Source of the DNA: Bullifex porci | GTDB lineage: Bacteria; Spirochaetota; Spirochaetia; Sphaerochaetales; Sphaerochaetaceae | Assembly: GCF_009695635.1 (NCBI RefSeq) | Contig: NZ_VUNN01000020.1 | Span: forward strand, 1-41,679 | Length of the DNA stretch: 41,679 bases | Reading direction: 5' to 3' | Part shown: positions 18,156-26,416 of the stretch, piece after piece | Layout of the letters: each line of letters begins with the position of its first letter | How positions within the stretch are numbered: the stretch's first letter is position 1 | Program-made: the position numbers and the translations under genes | Notes under the pieces: model-generated | Seen by the model: the letters and a program-made list of their open reading frames with translations, nothing else | Database searches by the model: none | Told to the model about the DNA's origin: nothing

Positions 18156-18790
18156 ATCTGTAGATGAAACCTATTCTGTTGTAGTAAAGCTTCGTGATGA
18201 GGATGTGTCATCTCTTACAGATATTCTTGCATTAAGAATACCTGCAAACGGTAGTACTATTGCTCTTGAAGAGCTAGTTACAATCGAGGAGTATACAGCA
18301 CCAGCAAGAATAAGTAGAGAAAATAAGGAGAGAGTAAATCACGTAACAGCAAATGCTAAGGATGGTTATTCTGCTTCTTATGCACAAAATGAAGTTAATA
18401 GAATATTAGATTCCTATTTAATTCTTCCTGATGGAGTAAAGCTAGTGCAGGCTGGTGAGATGAATGATTTTGCAAGCTATATGCCATATATAATAACAGT
18501 AATAATACTAGCTCTATTCTTAGTATATGCTGTAATGGCAGGACAATTTGAGAGCTTAAAGAACCCATTTATTATCTTTGCAACTATACCTCTACTCTTA
18601 ATTGGTGTAATTTGGATTCACATATGGACAGGAAATGATTTTACTCTCTTTTCTATAGTTGGTATTGTTGCCCTAATTGGTGTAGTAGTAAACAATGGTA
18701 TTGTACTAGTTGATGCGATAAACAGATTATTAGACGAAAAGGATTATCCAGTCTTAGAGGCATGCTTAAGAGCTGCTAAGGGAAGATTAC
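18145..18790 (+). pseudogene. Internal fragment of an RND efflux pump gene
   Basis: From about 18145 to 18790 the frame encodes the second porter domain and transmembrane segments of an AcrB-type RND pump: VVVKLRDEDVSSLTDI, then LPDGVKLVQAGEMND, then GIVALIGVVVNNGIVLVDA, the conserved TM10-11 region. It lacks the whole first half and the C-terminal part. It runs straight on from the tolC remnant with no membrane-fusion gene between, so one deletion removed the tolC 3' part, any adaptor gene and the pump 5' half. The 3' side ends abruptly in the TnpB element at ...AAKGRL, where pumps normally continue RPIL. Confidence 0.85.
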
Positions 18791-18863
18791 AAATTAACCG
18801 CCGAGAAAACCCACGCGCCTTGACCGTGAGATGAAAGGCGGTAATGCGTAATGCCATAAAATG

Positions 18864-18872
18864 TGCTATAAT
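18864..18872 (+). promoter_or_regulatory. Extended -10 promoter of tnpB
   Basis: TGCTATAAT, an extended -10, ends 6 nt before the ATG at 18879. No -35 is needed for this class. The frame extension upstream to 18861 would overlap this promoter and is rejected. Confidence 0.55.
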
Positions 18873-18878
18873 GATGTC

Positions 18879-20012
18879 ATGCGAACACTGACAGTAAAAC
18901 TGTATGGCAGCGATGACTTCGGATACCTTAGTGATATGATAAATATCGCCGGAATCATATACAACACGGCACTGACAATCATACAGGACCACTATACCGA
19001 AACAGGGAAGCTTTTGGATAAATATGAACTCCAGAAACAGCTCCGTAACCTTCGTAACGTGGATGAAAACCGTCACTGGCGATATGTAGGAAGTCAGGCG
19101 GTACAGGAGATAACCGACAGGATATACAGGGCGTACCGGCTGTTTTTCACTAACAGGGAGAATGGAGTCAAATGTTCGCCACCCCGTCGTCGCAAGGTTA
19201 AAAAGTACAAAAGCGTCACCTACAAACAGGCGGGATACAGATTCCTTACTGGCGGACGTATCAGCATAAACGGACACATCTACAGATACTGGGACTCCTA
19301 TGACGGACTCCTGGAACGGATCAAAATCAAGACCATAACAGTAAAGCGCAACATACTCGGAGAGTTTTTCGTCTACGTCACCACAGACAGCCCCGTCACC
19401 ATGCGTGAAACCAGGGACGGACGCGGTGAGGTCGGCATGGACTTCGGACTCAAGATGTTTCTTACGCTGTCGGACGGCAGTGTGATCAGGTCCCCAGAGT
19501 TTTTCAGACAAGGAGTAAACGAAGTCCGAAAAGCGAATCGTGCCCTGAGCCGTAAGGTGATGGGGAGCAACGGATACGAGCGTGCACTGAAGGCACTGTA
19601 CCGCAGGCACCAGGACATCGCGAACAGACGCAGGGACTGGTTTTGGAAGCTAAGCCATGAACTCTGTTCAAGGTACGGCGTCATAGCCATAGAAGACCTT
19701 AATATCAAGGGTATGGCGAGGATGTGGGGACGCAAGGTCCACGACTATGCGTTTTCGGAGTTTGTGGAAATCCTGGAGTGGTGTGCCCGAAAGTACGGGA
19801 CCAGGGTCATCAGGATTGGACGGTACTACCCGTCGTCCCAAACCTGCTCTGCATGCGGACATGTGTGGCCGAGCACCAAAGACCTCAGTGTCCGTGAGTG
19901 GACCTGCCCGGAATGCGGGGTGTATCACGACAGGGACGTGAATGCCGCGGTGAACATACTAGCTGAGGCAAAGCGTATCATGAATCGAATGGAACAGGCG
20001 AAGGACGCCTAG
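18879..20012 (+). CDS. tnpB: TnpB RNA-guided nuclease
   Basis: TnpB proteins are RNA-guided DNA endonucleases, ancestors of Cas12, that use an RNA from the element's right end. It is 377 aa from the ATG at 18879. The RuvC-like catalytic residues are Asp188 (GMDFG), Glu272 (AIEDLNIKG) and Asp353 (DRDVNAA). The zinc ribbon has Cys323, Cys326, Cys343 and Cys346. The N-terminal part carries the wedge/REC region with basic clusters (PPRRRKVKKYKS). All active-site residues are present, so it is likely functional. Base composition is far from the host's, indicating recent transfer. A large open frame on the opposite strand is a shadow of its GC-rich codons. Confidence 0.93.
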   Translation: MRTLTVKLYGSDDFGYLSDMINIAGIIYNTALTIIQDHYTETGKLLDKYELQKQLRNLRNVDENRHWRYVGSQAVQEITDRIYRAYRLFFTNRENGVKCSPPRRRKVKKYKSVTYKQAGYRFLTGGRISINGHIYRYWDSYDGLLERIKIKTITVKRNILGEFFVYVTTDSPVTMRETRDGRGEVGMDFGLKMFLTLSDGSVIRSPEFFRQGVNEVRKANRALSRKVMGSNGYERALKALYRRHQDIANRRRDWFWKLSHELCSRYGVIAIEDLNIKGMARMWGRKVHDYAFSEFVEILEWCARKYGTRVIRIGRYYPSSQTCSACGHVWPSTKDLSVREWTCPECGVYHDRDVNAAVNILAEAKRIMNRMEQAKDA

Positions 20013-20130
20013 ATCATAAGGCGAGGCCGGACGGGTCTCGCGGGCCAGAGACAGTGTAAGACATCCTTCGGGACGCAACCGTCGTTACCATGGCCAGATT
20101 CCCATGGGCTTGCCCGTGGGAGTACGTCAA
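19960..20130 (+). ncRNA. Putative omega RNA (TnpB guide RNA scaffold)
   Basis: The 118 nt after the tnpB stop are structured and non-coding: a stem CGAGGCC (20022-20028) with GGTCTCG (20034-20040), a TCC-TTCG-GGA hairpin, and the terminal right-end hairpin at 20101-20120. In known TnpB systems the scaffold RNA overlaps the 3' end of tnpB and runs to the right end, and the guide is the flanking DNA. By that rule the guide would start at 20131. The 5' limit given is approximate. Confidence 0.5.
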
Positions 20131-20236
20131 TTAGAAACCAGCTAAGAGAATATGATTTAACTAATAAATAAAATGATAGGGGACTTACCTGTGACCTTCT
20201 AGTTGGACCAATAATCTAATTAGGAGGTTAATTTTT

Positions 20237-20598
20237 ATGAAAGTAAAGGAAGAGAAGATAAAAAGGCGCTTTTAAGTTATATTAATAGTGAAGAGGCCTT
20301 TAAGAACCTTGATTATAAAACTGCTAAGTTATTAGAAACAATAATGAAGGTAGATATTCCAAATGATGGAGGATATAACATGTGTAAGGCAATTGAAGAT
20401 ATAAAAAATGATGGTAAGCTTGAGGGCAAGCGTGAAGGCAAGCGTGAGGGTAAACGCGAAGGAAAACGTGAAGGAAAGTGTGAAACTCTATATGAGTTAA
20501 CCCGTGATGGAATAATTACAAAGGAAATAGCTGCTAATAAGCTTAATATTACTGCTGAAAAGTTTGAAAAGGATATGAAGGCTTACTTTGCAAAGTAA
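20237..20598 (+). pseudogene. Rpn-family (PD-(D/E)XK) nuclease remnant
   Basis: TAGGAGG and an ATG at 20237 start a frame that stops after 12 codons. In another frame, from about 20248 to 20598, the DNA reads REDKKALLSYINSEEAF, then YKTAKLLETIMKVDIP, then GGYNMCKAIEDIKNDGK, the C-terminal part typical of Rpn recombination-promoting nucleases. The whole catalytic N-terminal domain is missing. The most likely history is an internal deletion that joined the first codons out of frame to the C-terminal part. An 84-codon frame from the ATG at 20344 remains open. It encodes six imperfect GKREG-type repeats. Confidence 0.7.
20413..20484 (+). repeat. Six imperfect 12-bp tandem repeats (G-K-R-E)
   Basis: Six in-frame 12-nt units of the type GGC AAG CGT GAA encode a charged repeat (mostly Gly-Lys-Arg-Glu). 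Third-position differences between units show the array is not freshly expanded. Such charged linkers are common in Rpn C-termini. Confidence 0.85.
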
Positions 20599-20607
20599 TA
20601 GCTTTAG

Positions 20608-20634
20608 AGGGCTATTAAATTTTTTAGTAGCCCT
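20608..20634. terminator. Hairpin between the Rpn remnant and mntP
   Basis: A 10-bp stem with one wobble (AGGGCTATTA 20608-20617, TAGTAGCCCT 20625-20634) closes a 7-nt loop between convergent genes. T-runs are weak, so terminator function is likely but not certain. Confidence 0.55.
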
Positions 20635-20667
20635 ATTATGCAAAAATCCTCAAATCAAGCAGAGGGG

Positions 20668-21243
20668 CTAAAAGAAGCTAGAAATAAATATCTCTAAGCC
20701 GATAGTTATTAAAATAATACCGCCAAATATATTGGCTTTTCTTCCGAGCTTTGAGCCCGCCTTTTTACCAATTATTAAGCCAAATGTACATATTATAAAG
20801 GTTACTATCGCGATAATATTACTTGCTGTTATAGCGTAAAACCAATTATATTCTGCAATCGTAAAGCCAACAGATAGAGCATCAATACTAGTCGCTATAC
20901 CTTGTATAATTAGCTTCTTGAAGCTAAGAATAGTACACGCTTCATGCTCATCCTCTTCCTCTTTTTCTAAGAACATTGAAATACCAATATATGATAACAA
21001 TGCTAAAGCAATATATGGGATTATCTTCTCTAGTGCTTTAAAATAATTAATAATAGTATGAACACATACCCATCCAATCATTGGCATTAAGGCTTGGAAG
21101 AATGCAAAGGTAAAAGCAATTAAAACAAGCTTTTTCTTTGTCATTTTGCACTCATGTAAGCCATTTGCTAATGAAACAGAGAATGCATCCATCGCAAGTC
21201 CAATACCTAGTGCAATGCTATTAACAAAAAACACACTATTCAT
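20668..21243 (-). CDS. mntP: Manganese efflux pump MntP
   Basis: This inner-membrane exporter protects against excess Mn(II). It is 191 aa with six hydrophobic segments arranged as two similar halves. Each half has the signature with an acidic residue in the membrane: GLAMDAFSVS (Asp19) and GIATSIDALSVG. A charged loop with EKEEEDEHEAC lies between the halves. The start codon shares one base with the stop of the upstream DUF362 gene (TAATG), so the genes are translationally coupled. No manganese riboswitch can be placed in front, since there is no leader. Confidence 0.9.
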   Translation of the reverse strand: MNSVFFVNSIALGIGLAMDAFSVSLANGLHECKMTKKKLVLIAFTFAFFQALMPMIGWVCVHTIINYFKALEKIIPYIALALLSYIGISMFLEKEEEDEHEACTILSFKKLIIQGIATSIDALSVGFTIAEYNWFYAITASNIIAIVTFIICTFGLIIGKKAGSKLGRKANIFGGIILITIGLEIFISSFF

Positions 21244-22346
21244 TATTTATCCTTCTCAATTGTTATAGCAGCTACTGGACACATTTCATGACAGCAATAG
21301 CATCTTACACACTTTGTTTCCTCAAGTGTTACAACATTATTTTTTAAGCTAAGTGCTCGTGCTGGACATATATCGATACAGCGCTTACACCTAATACAAA
21401 GCTTTTCATCAAAATTTGGAGTAGGGCGTTTTTGAGCCTTCTTTCTATCAGAACCACGTGTTAAGAAAGGAATTAATAGAGATTTAATAAGACCTTCCTT
21501 TTTAGCAACATCTACAATCCTATAATCCTTAATTATTAAGTCATTTGGATCTAATAATGTCCAAGTTGGTGTTAAGCTAGTTAATCCCTTTCTCTTTCCT
21601 TCATTTAATATTGGAATGTCATCCTGCTTGTATGACATGATTATTCTCATCGCTTCATCTACCTCGAAGCAATCAGAGGAACCAATTAATAAGCCAATTT
21701 GTCTTAGTGTTCCATTAGCAGGTCCAGGTCCTTCCATACCAATAATTCCATCAACGATACCATAGTTACAATGGCTTTCCTTGAAGATATCACAAATTAG
21801 AGCTGCAAACTTCTCTCTTGATGCAGCTTTAATGTGGCATGGACTTTTATTTAAACCAGGAAGAGTTCCAAACATATTTTTTACACACCCAGTTAAATAC
21901 ATAAGCTCATGAGTTTTAAACTTTGCAATTGAGATAACGACATCAACCTCATCTAAAACTCTAGCCATATTAAGCTTAGTTTTTCTATTTACCTTATGTG
22001 TCCTAGGATTATCAGCAAAGTTAACCCAAGTTGCATTAGTTCTTTCACAAACAGCTGCTATTCCACAGTTTTTTCCATGAAATTGAGGCGTATGCAGACC
22101 TGGAGAGTCACCAACTAGGACCTCTCTTGCTCCCTTACTTTTAACTATGTTAACCATTGCTTCAACAACTACAGGGTTAGTAGTTATACCTAGCTCAGGC
22201 TTACTATCAGATAAAATATTTGGCTTTAAGAGTACTCTTTTATTCTCAACAGCTGGAAAATCTGAATTCTCAATAATATTTATAAGAGAACTATAAACTA
22301 AATCATATTCATAGGTTTGACACCTTTGTATTGCAACCTTACTCAT
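21243..22346 (-). CDS. DUF362 protein with two 4Fe-4S clusters
   Basis: This 367-aa protein has a DUF362 domain (about 1-290; landmarks LLKPNIL, NPVVVEAMV, GDSPG and FKTHELMYLTGCVKNMFG) and a C-terminal bacterial ferredoxin-like segment. The two Cys motifs there are CIRCKRCIDICP and CVRCYCCHEMCP, enough for two 4Fe-4S clusters. It is presumably a cytoplasmic electron-transfer or redox protein; its reaction is unknown. It overlaps the RNA methyltransferase gene upstream by 8 nt and mntP downstream by 1 nt, forming a tight three-gene unit. Confidence 0.88.
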   Translation of the reverse strand: MSKVAIQRCQTYEYDLVYSSLINIIENSDFPAVENKRVLLKPNILSDSKPELGITTNPVVVEAMVNIVKSKGAREVLVGDSPGLHTPQFHGKNCGIAAVCERTNATWVNFADNPRTHKVNRKTKLNMARVLDEVDVVISIAKFKTHELMYLTGCVKNMFGTLPGLNKSPCHIKAASREKFAALICDIFKESHCNYGIVDGIIGMEGPGPANGTLRQIGLLIGSSDCFEVDEAMRIIMSYKQDDIPILNEGKRKGLTSLTPTWTLLDPNDLIIKDYRIVDVAKKEGLIKSLLIPFLTRGSDRKKAQKRPTPNFDEKLCIRCKRCIDICPARALSLKNNVVTLEETKCVRCYCCHEMCPVAAITIEKDK

Positions 22347-23145
22347 CTTTCTTCCTTATTAAACAGGCATATAAAGGACCTAAATTATTCGCACTATCTG
22401 GAAGGATAATCCTACCATAGGCTCTCTCCTCGCTAAACTCTAAATCGAAATTAATAATATCAAATAAAGACTCTTTTCGTTTTATAAGCTTCTCAATTAC
22501 CTTTTCATCCTCTTCTGGATTAATTGAGCATGTAGAGTAGAGAATATACCCACCTTTTTTTACAGCATCAAAGGCACTTGCTAAAAGTGCATATTGCTCT
22601 ATAGCAAGCCTTTTTGGTCTAGATGGTGACCACATTGCTAAATGCTTTTCACTTTTTATTACATGGCGCTCTGAAGAGCATGGTGCATCGAGTAAAATAG
22701 CATCATATACTTCCTTTTCATGTAAGCCCCAAGTAGAAGCATCGTAGCAGGTAGTTTTAATTCTCTCCTGCCATTGCTCAGGTATGTGTGATCTAATAAC
22801 TTCGTCCAAGCGTTGCTTTCTATCTCTCGATCTATCATTAGCTGTAAGGTAAATATTTCCATTCATTTTTGAGAGCATCACTAAGGTTTTTCCACCAGGA
22901 GCTGCACACATATCGAGTACATTATCACCTTCCTTAAGTGGAAGTAGTTGAGCAACTAAAATGGATGCTCTATCAAGGAAATATTCGCTTATTAGATTTT
23001 GAGAAAAGCTAACAGCCTCATTATCCTTTAATAGAGCTTCTTTAAGTTTTATATATCTGTCCTTATAGATAGCACTATAGTAGTTATCAAAAGCTTCAAG
23101 ACGTTTAATTCTTTCTTTTTCTGCCTTTTCCTGTTTCTTACCCAT
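22339..23145 (-). CDS. RsmB/NOP family RNA (cytosine-5) methyltransferase
   Basis: This SAM-dependent RNA m5C methyltransferase, of 268 aa, lacks the extra N-terminal NusB or PUA modules. SAM-binding motif I is DMCAAPGGK (79-87). The two family cysteines are in DAPCSSE (Cys156, product release) and STCSINPEE (Cys206, nucleophile). The target (rRNA or tRNA) cannot be told from sequence. It starts 21 nt after the hemolysin III gene on the same strand, with TATCAT 8 nt before the ATG and no Shine-Dalgarno. Confidence 0.88.
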   Translation of the reverse strand: MGKKQEKAEKERIKRLEAFDNYYSAIYKDRYIKLKEALLKDNEAVSFSQNLISEYFLDRASILVAQLLPLKEGDNVLDMCAAPGGKTLVMLSKMNGNIYLTANDRSRDRKQRLDEVIRSHIPEQWQERIKTTCYDASTWGLHEKEVYDAILLDAPCSSERHVIKSEKHLAMWSPSRPKRLAIEQYALLASAFDAVKKGGYILYSTCSINPEEDEKVIEKLIKRKESLFDIINFDLEFSEERAYGRIILPDSANNLGPLYACLIRKKDE

Positions 23146-23166
23146 AGAAACATATGATAAAAAAAA

Positions 23167-23823
23167 TTATAAAAGTGTTCTATATAGTCCGATATAAAAC
23201 CATAACGATCCTGCTAGAACAAATAGATGCCAAATAGCGTGGTAGTGAGGTATTTTCTTAATTGCATAGAACACAACTCCAATAGAGTAGGTTAAGCCAC
23301 CTCCAATTAGATAATAAATTAATTCATGTGGAACATAGGGAACAACGTCGTTCCAAAATAGTACAAGACACCAGCCCATTAATAGATATAAAATAGGGTG
23401 AAGAGGCTTTAAGCGTCCCCAGAATACTAGTGTAAAGCAAACTCCTATCAAAGCTAAAAACCACATGAAGAAGGTTAAGTAAATACACTTTGTACTTCCT
23501 ACATACAAAAGTATTGGTGTATAGGTTCCTGCTATTAAGAAGTAGATATTACTATGGTCAAGGATTCTACAAATTCTTTTCGCATTACCTTTTTCTAAAT
23601 AGTGGTATAGTCCCGATGCTGTGTAGAGCAAAACATTGGATAGTGCAAAGATAATAAACCCAATTTTAAGTGATATTTCAGTTGTGCTTTTAAATTTTAA
23701 GACAACTAAAAATAATCCAATAATAGATAAGAAGGAGCCAAAGAAATGTGTGTAAGCATTTTCTCTTTCTGCCTTTTTATCATCATAGTTTTGAAGTGTA
23801 ATATGTTTTTCTAACCAATTCAT
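23167..23823 (-). CDS. Hemolysin III/PAQR-family membrane protein
   Basis: This 218-aa protein has seven predicted membrane segments. PAQR/HlyIII signatures are ENAYTHFFGS near the N-terminus, SGLYHYLEKGN (His74), RILDHSNIYFLIAGTYTP (Asp89, His90) and PHYHAIWHLFVLAGS (His195, His199); the last set forms the zinc site in the family. Bacterial members have been linked to membrane lipid hydrolysis or homeostasis; true hemolytic activity is doubtful. The promoter is TTGACG-17 bp-TAGCTT ending 6 nt before the ATG, and repeated GATTATTAA sites lie just upstream. Confidence 0.88.
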   Translation of the reverse strand: MNWLEKHITLQNYDDKKAERENAYTHFFGSFLSIIGLFLVVLKFKSTTEISLKIGFIIFALSNVLLYTASGLYHYLEKGNAKRICRILDHSNIYFLIAGTYTPILLYVGSTKCIYLTFFMWFLALIGVCFTLVFWGRLKPLHPILYLLMGWCLVLFWNDVVPYVPHELIYYLIGGGLTYSIGVVFYAIKKIPHYHAIWHLFVLAGSLWFYIGLYRTLL

Positions 23824-23829
23824 AGGAGT

Positions 23830-23858
23830 AAGCTACAATTTTAATTAATAATCGTCAA
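23830..23858 (-). promoter_or_regulatory. Promoter of the hemolysin III gene
   Basis: On the minus strand: TTGACG (23853-23858), a 17-bp spacer and TAGCTT (23830-23835), then 6 nt to the ATG. The -35 is one base from consensus. Confidence 0.5.
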
Positions 23859-23904
23859 AGATGATTATTAACTGAATAGTTTTTCTCCCTAGTGATTATT
23901 AACT
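23845..23904. repeat. Three GATTATTAA copies at the hemolysin III promoter
   Basis: TGATTATTAACT occurs as exact direct repeats at 23862-23873 and 23893-23904, 31 bp apart. The core GATTATTAA also occurs inverted at 23845-23853 in the promoter spacer. The first two lie upstream of the -35 about three helical turns apart, as expected for a regulator-binding site. Confidence 0.45.
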
Positions 23905-23905
23905 A

Positions 23906-24385
23906 TTAGATGATTAGGTATGTTCCTACTATACCAACTAGTAAGCCTAATACAAGGCCAGCAAGAACCTGTGAGAAGGAGTGTCCTAGCATTGTTTTTA
24001 AGTGCTCTTGGTTAAATAATCCATCCTCATGGATTTGAGAAAGGATTTTAGACCACTCATTTATTACCTCTGCCTGCTTTCCTGCCTCCTGTCTAACTCC
24101 CATAGCATCATGCATTACAATAAATGCAAATACTAGGCTAATTGCAAAGGCTACAGAGCCAACACCCTGCGAAATAGCTATTGAGGTAGTAAGTGCAGTT
24201 ACTGTTGATGAGTGAGAGGATGGCATACCTCCTGTAGTTATAAACATATGCTTATCAAATTTATATCCCATAACTACAGCAATAAATGGCTTTACCACCT
24301 GTGCAAGCACGCAGGCAATAATAGCACAGATTAGTGGTGCGTTATGGAGAAAATCATCATTTACTATTTTTATTATATTATTCAC
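23906..24385 (-). CDS. Divergent PAP2-family membrane protein (DUF212, YuiD-like)
   Basis: This 159-aa membrane protein belongs to the divergent acid phosphatase/vanadium peroxidase-related family. Motifs are GGMPSSHSS, HDAMGVRQEAGKQA and LGHSFSQVLAG, with four to five hydrophobic segments. Related enzymes remove phosphate from lipid pyrophosphates, but this subgroup lacks a proven substrate. The start is GTG at 24385, in line with a TTGCAA-17 bp-TAAAAT promoter ending 8 nt upstream. No Shine-Dalgarno is visible. Confidence 0.85.
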   Translation of the reverse strand: MNNIIKIVNDDFLHNAPLICAIIACVLAQVVKPFIAVVMGYKFDKHMFITTGGMPSSHSSTVTALTTSIAISQGVGSVAFAISLVFAFIVMHDAMGVRQEAGKQAEVINEWSKILSQIHEDGLFNQEHLKTMLGHSFSQVLAGLVLGLLVGIVGTYLII

Positions 24386-24393
24386 GAATAAAG

Positions 24394-24445
24394 ATTTTAT
24401 AATCCATTTAGTTTTCTTGCAATATAAAAGAGATAATGGTATTTT
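24394..24445. promoter_or_regulatory. Divergent promoters sharing one -35 (PAP2-like gene and acn)
   Basis: The palindrome TTGCAA (24417-24422) can serve as -35 on both strands. To the left, 17 bp away, is TAAAAT (minus strand, 24394-24399) for the PAP2-like gene; to the right, 17 bp away, is TATTTT (24440-24445) for acn. Confidence 0.45.
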
Positions 24446-24472
24446 TTTTGGTAAATTATAGGAGATGACGAA

Positions 24473-26416
24473 ATGGGATACTCAATAACAAGAAAGATTT
24501 TAAAAGAGCATTTCATGGGTGGAAGTCTTAAGGCTGGTGAAAGCCTAGACCTTAGAATCGACCAAACCCTCACTCAGGATGCAACTGGTACAATGGCTTA
24601 TCTTCAATTTGAAGCTTTAGGGCTTGATAAGGTAAGAAATGAGCTCGCTGTTAGCTATGTTGACCACAATACTATCCAGGTTGGCTTTGAAAATGCAGAT
24701 GACCATAACTATTTAAAGAGTGTTGCTGCTAAGAAGGGCGTAGTATTCTCTCGTCCTGGAAATGGTATTTGTCACCAAGTCCATCTTGAACGTTTTGGAG
24801 TCCCAGGTAAGACTCTCTTGGGTTCAGATTCCCATACTCCAACTGGAGGTGGTATTGGTATGCTTGCAATAGGAGCTGGTGGTCTCGATGTTGCATTAGC
24901 TATGGCAGGTGTTCCTTTTACAATTATTGCACCAAAGGTAATTGAGATTAGACTACACGGAAAGCTTAGACCTTTCGTATCTGCAAAGGATGTTATATTA
25001 AAGGTTTTAGAGCGTTTCACAACTAAAGGTAATGTAAATACTATTTTTGAATATACAGGAGAGGGTGTTAAGACACTATCCGTTCCTGAAAGAGCAACAA
25101 TATGTAACATGGGTGCAGAGTGTGGAGTTACTACATCTCTATTCCCATCAGATGAAGTAACATATAGCTTCCTTAAGGCTCAGCATAGAGAGGAGTGCTT
25201 TAGAGAGCTTTCTTGTGATAGTGATGCTGAATTCGATGGTCTTTTTGAAATTGATTTATCAACACTTGAGCCTCTAACAGCTTGTCCTCATTCACCAGGT
25301 AATATTAAGAAGGTAGCAGAGCTTGCAGGTAAGAAGATCGACCAAGTATTAATTGGTTCCTGTACTAACTCCTCCTACCAGGATTTAGTAAAGGTTGGTC
25401 AAATATTAGATGGTAACCATGTAGCTGAAAATGTTTCCTTAGGTATTGCTCCTGGATCAAGAGAGGTTCTTGAGATGATAAGCAGTGACGGAACATTATC
25501 TAAAATGGTTAAAGCTGGCGCAAGAATTCTTGAAAGTGCTTGTGGCTTCTGTATTGGTAACCACTTTAGCCCATGTACAGATGGAGTCTCATTAAGAACT
25601 AACAACAGAAACTTTGAAGGAAGAAGTGGCACAAAGAGTGGACAGGTATATCTTGTAAGCCCTGAAACAGCTGCTATTTCAGCAATAACTGGTGTATTTA
25701 CTTCTCCACTTGAACAAAACATTGTCTCAAGTGTTGAAAACGTTAATGCAGAGAATTTCTATACAGATGATTCAATGCTTATCTTCCCTCCAACGGATTC
25801 AAGCGATGTTACAATCGTAAGAGGACCAAATATTGGCCAGCCACCACACAACGTACCACTTAATGATAAAATTTCCGGTAAGGTTGCTATCAAGGTTGGT
25901 GATAAAATTACTACTGACCACATAATGCCAGCAGGTGCAAGATTAAAGTACCGCTCAAATATTCCTCTCTACTCAACCTTTGTATTTGAAGGTGTAGATA
26001 AAGATTTCTCAGCTAGATGTGCAGCAAGGAGAGATAGTAATATTGCGAACCTCATTGTTGCGGGCTATAGCTATGGTCAGGGCTCCTCACGTGAGCATGC
26101 TGCACTTTGTCCAATGTACCTTGGAGTTAAAGCAGTTCTTGCACTCTCTATTGAAAGAATTCACCAAGCAAACCTTTGTAATGCTGGTATCATCCCTTTA
26201 ACACTCATGAGTGAAGATGACTACAATAAAATTAATAGTGATGATGATATTGTAATTGAAAATGCAATTGAGCAGATTAAGAGTAGTGATTTAGTTAGCG
26301 TAACAAATAAGACACAGGGATATACCTTTACTTGTAAGCTTGATGTTACTCAAACTCAGAGAGATATGCTCTTAAAGGGTGGAAGACTTAACCAAATCAA
26401 GGAGAGCTTAAAATGA
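24473..26416 (+). CDS. acn: Aconitate hydratase
   Basis: This enzyme isomerises citrate to isocitrate with a 4Fe-4S cluster. It is 647 aa, the short type common in anaerobes, not the roughly 890-aa AcnA or AcnB. Cluster ligands are Cys297 (GSCTNSS), Cys357 and Cys360 (ACGFCIG). Other landmarks are [11 protein letters not shown] near 117-127 and [11 protein letters not shown] in the swivel domain. A Shine-Dalgarno (AGGAGA) precedes the ATG at 24473. The stop overlaps the icd start by 4 nt (ATGA), so the two enzymes that act in sequence are translated together. Confidence 0.95.
   Translation: MGYSITRKILKEHFMGGSLKAGESLDLRIDQTLTQDATGTMAYLQFEALGLDKVRNELAVSYVDHNTIQVGFENADDHNYLKSVAAKKGVVFSRPGNGICHQVHLERFGVPGKTLLGSDSHTPTGGGIGMLAIGAGGLDVALAMAGVPFTIIAPKVIEIRLHGKLRPFVSAKDVILKVLERFTTKGNVNTIFEYTGEGVKTLSVPERATICNMGAECGVTTSLFPSDEVTYSFLKAQHREECFRELSCDSDAEFDGLFEIDLSTLEPLTACPHSPGNIKKVAELAGKKIDQVLIGSCTNSSYQDLVKVGQILDGNHVAENVSLGIAPGSREVLEMISSDGTLSKMVKAGARILESACGFCIGNHFSPCTDGVSLRTNNRNFEGRSGTKSGQVYLVSPETAAISAITGVFTSPLEQNIVSSVENVNAENFYTDDSMLIFPPTDSSDVTIVRGPNIGQPPHNVPLNDKISGKVAIKVGDKITTDHIMPAGARLKYRSNIPLYSTFVFEGVDKDFSARCAARRDSNIANLIVAGYSYGQGSSREHAALCPMYLGVKAVLALSIERIHQANLCNAGIIPLTLMSEDDYNKINSDDDIVIENAIEQIKSSDLVSVTNKTQGYTFTCKLDVTQTQRDMLLKGGRLNQIKESLK

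Larger units (their letters stand above)
18791..20130 (+). mobile_element. IS200/IS605-type element carrying tnpB only
   Basis: A GC-rich block (roughly half GC against about one third around it) is inserted after TTAC (18787-18790), the target tetranucleotide known for IS608-like elements. The left end holds imperfect hairpins (ACCGCC with GGCGGT; CGCCTT with AAGGCG). The right end holds a hairpin with a 9-bp stem (CCCATGGGC at 20101-20109 with GCCCGTGGG at 20112-20120), followed by TCAA (20127-20130), the usual right cleavage signal. There is no tnpA, so mobility would need a transposase supplied in trans. End positions are inferred from these motifs. Confidence 0.75.

Noticed and set aside
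18744-19610. A 288-codon open frame on the minus strand
   Set aside because: It lies antisense to tnpB, whose GC-rich codons leave few stops on the other strand; the translation has no domain character and tnpB explains the region fully.
18744-20130. Membership of the RND frame's last codons (after 18790) in the pump gene
   Set aside because: The codons after AAKGRL read into the TnpB element's left end (QINRRENPRALTVR) and are not pump sequence.
21241-21260. A manganese (yybP-ykoY) riboswitch before mntP
   Set aside because: mntP overlaps the upstream gene by one base, leaving no leader; nothing resembling the riboswitch is seen there.
24772-25722. Minus-strand frames inside acn
   Set aside because: They are shadows of the strongly supported aconitase gene with no independent signal.
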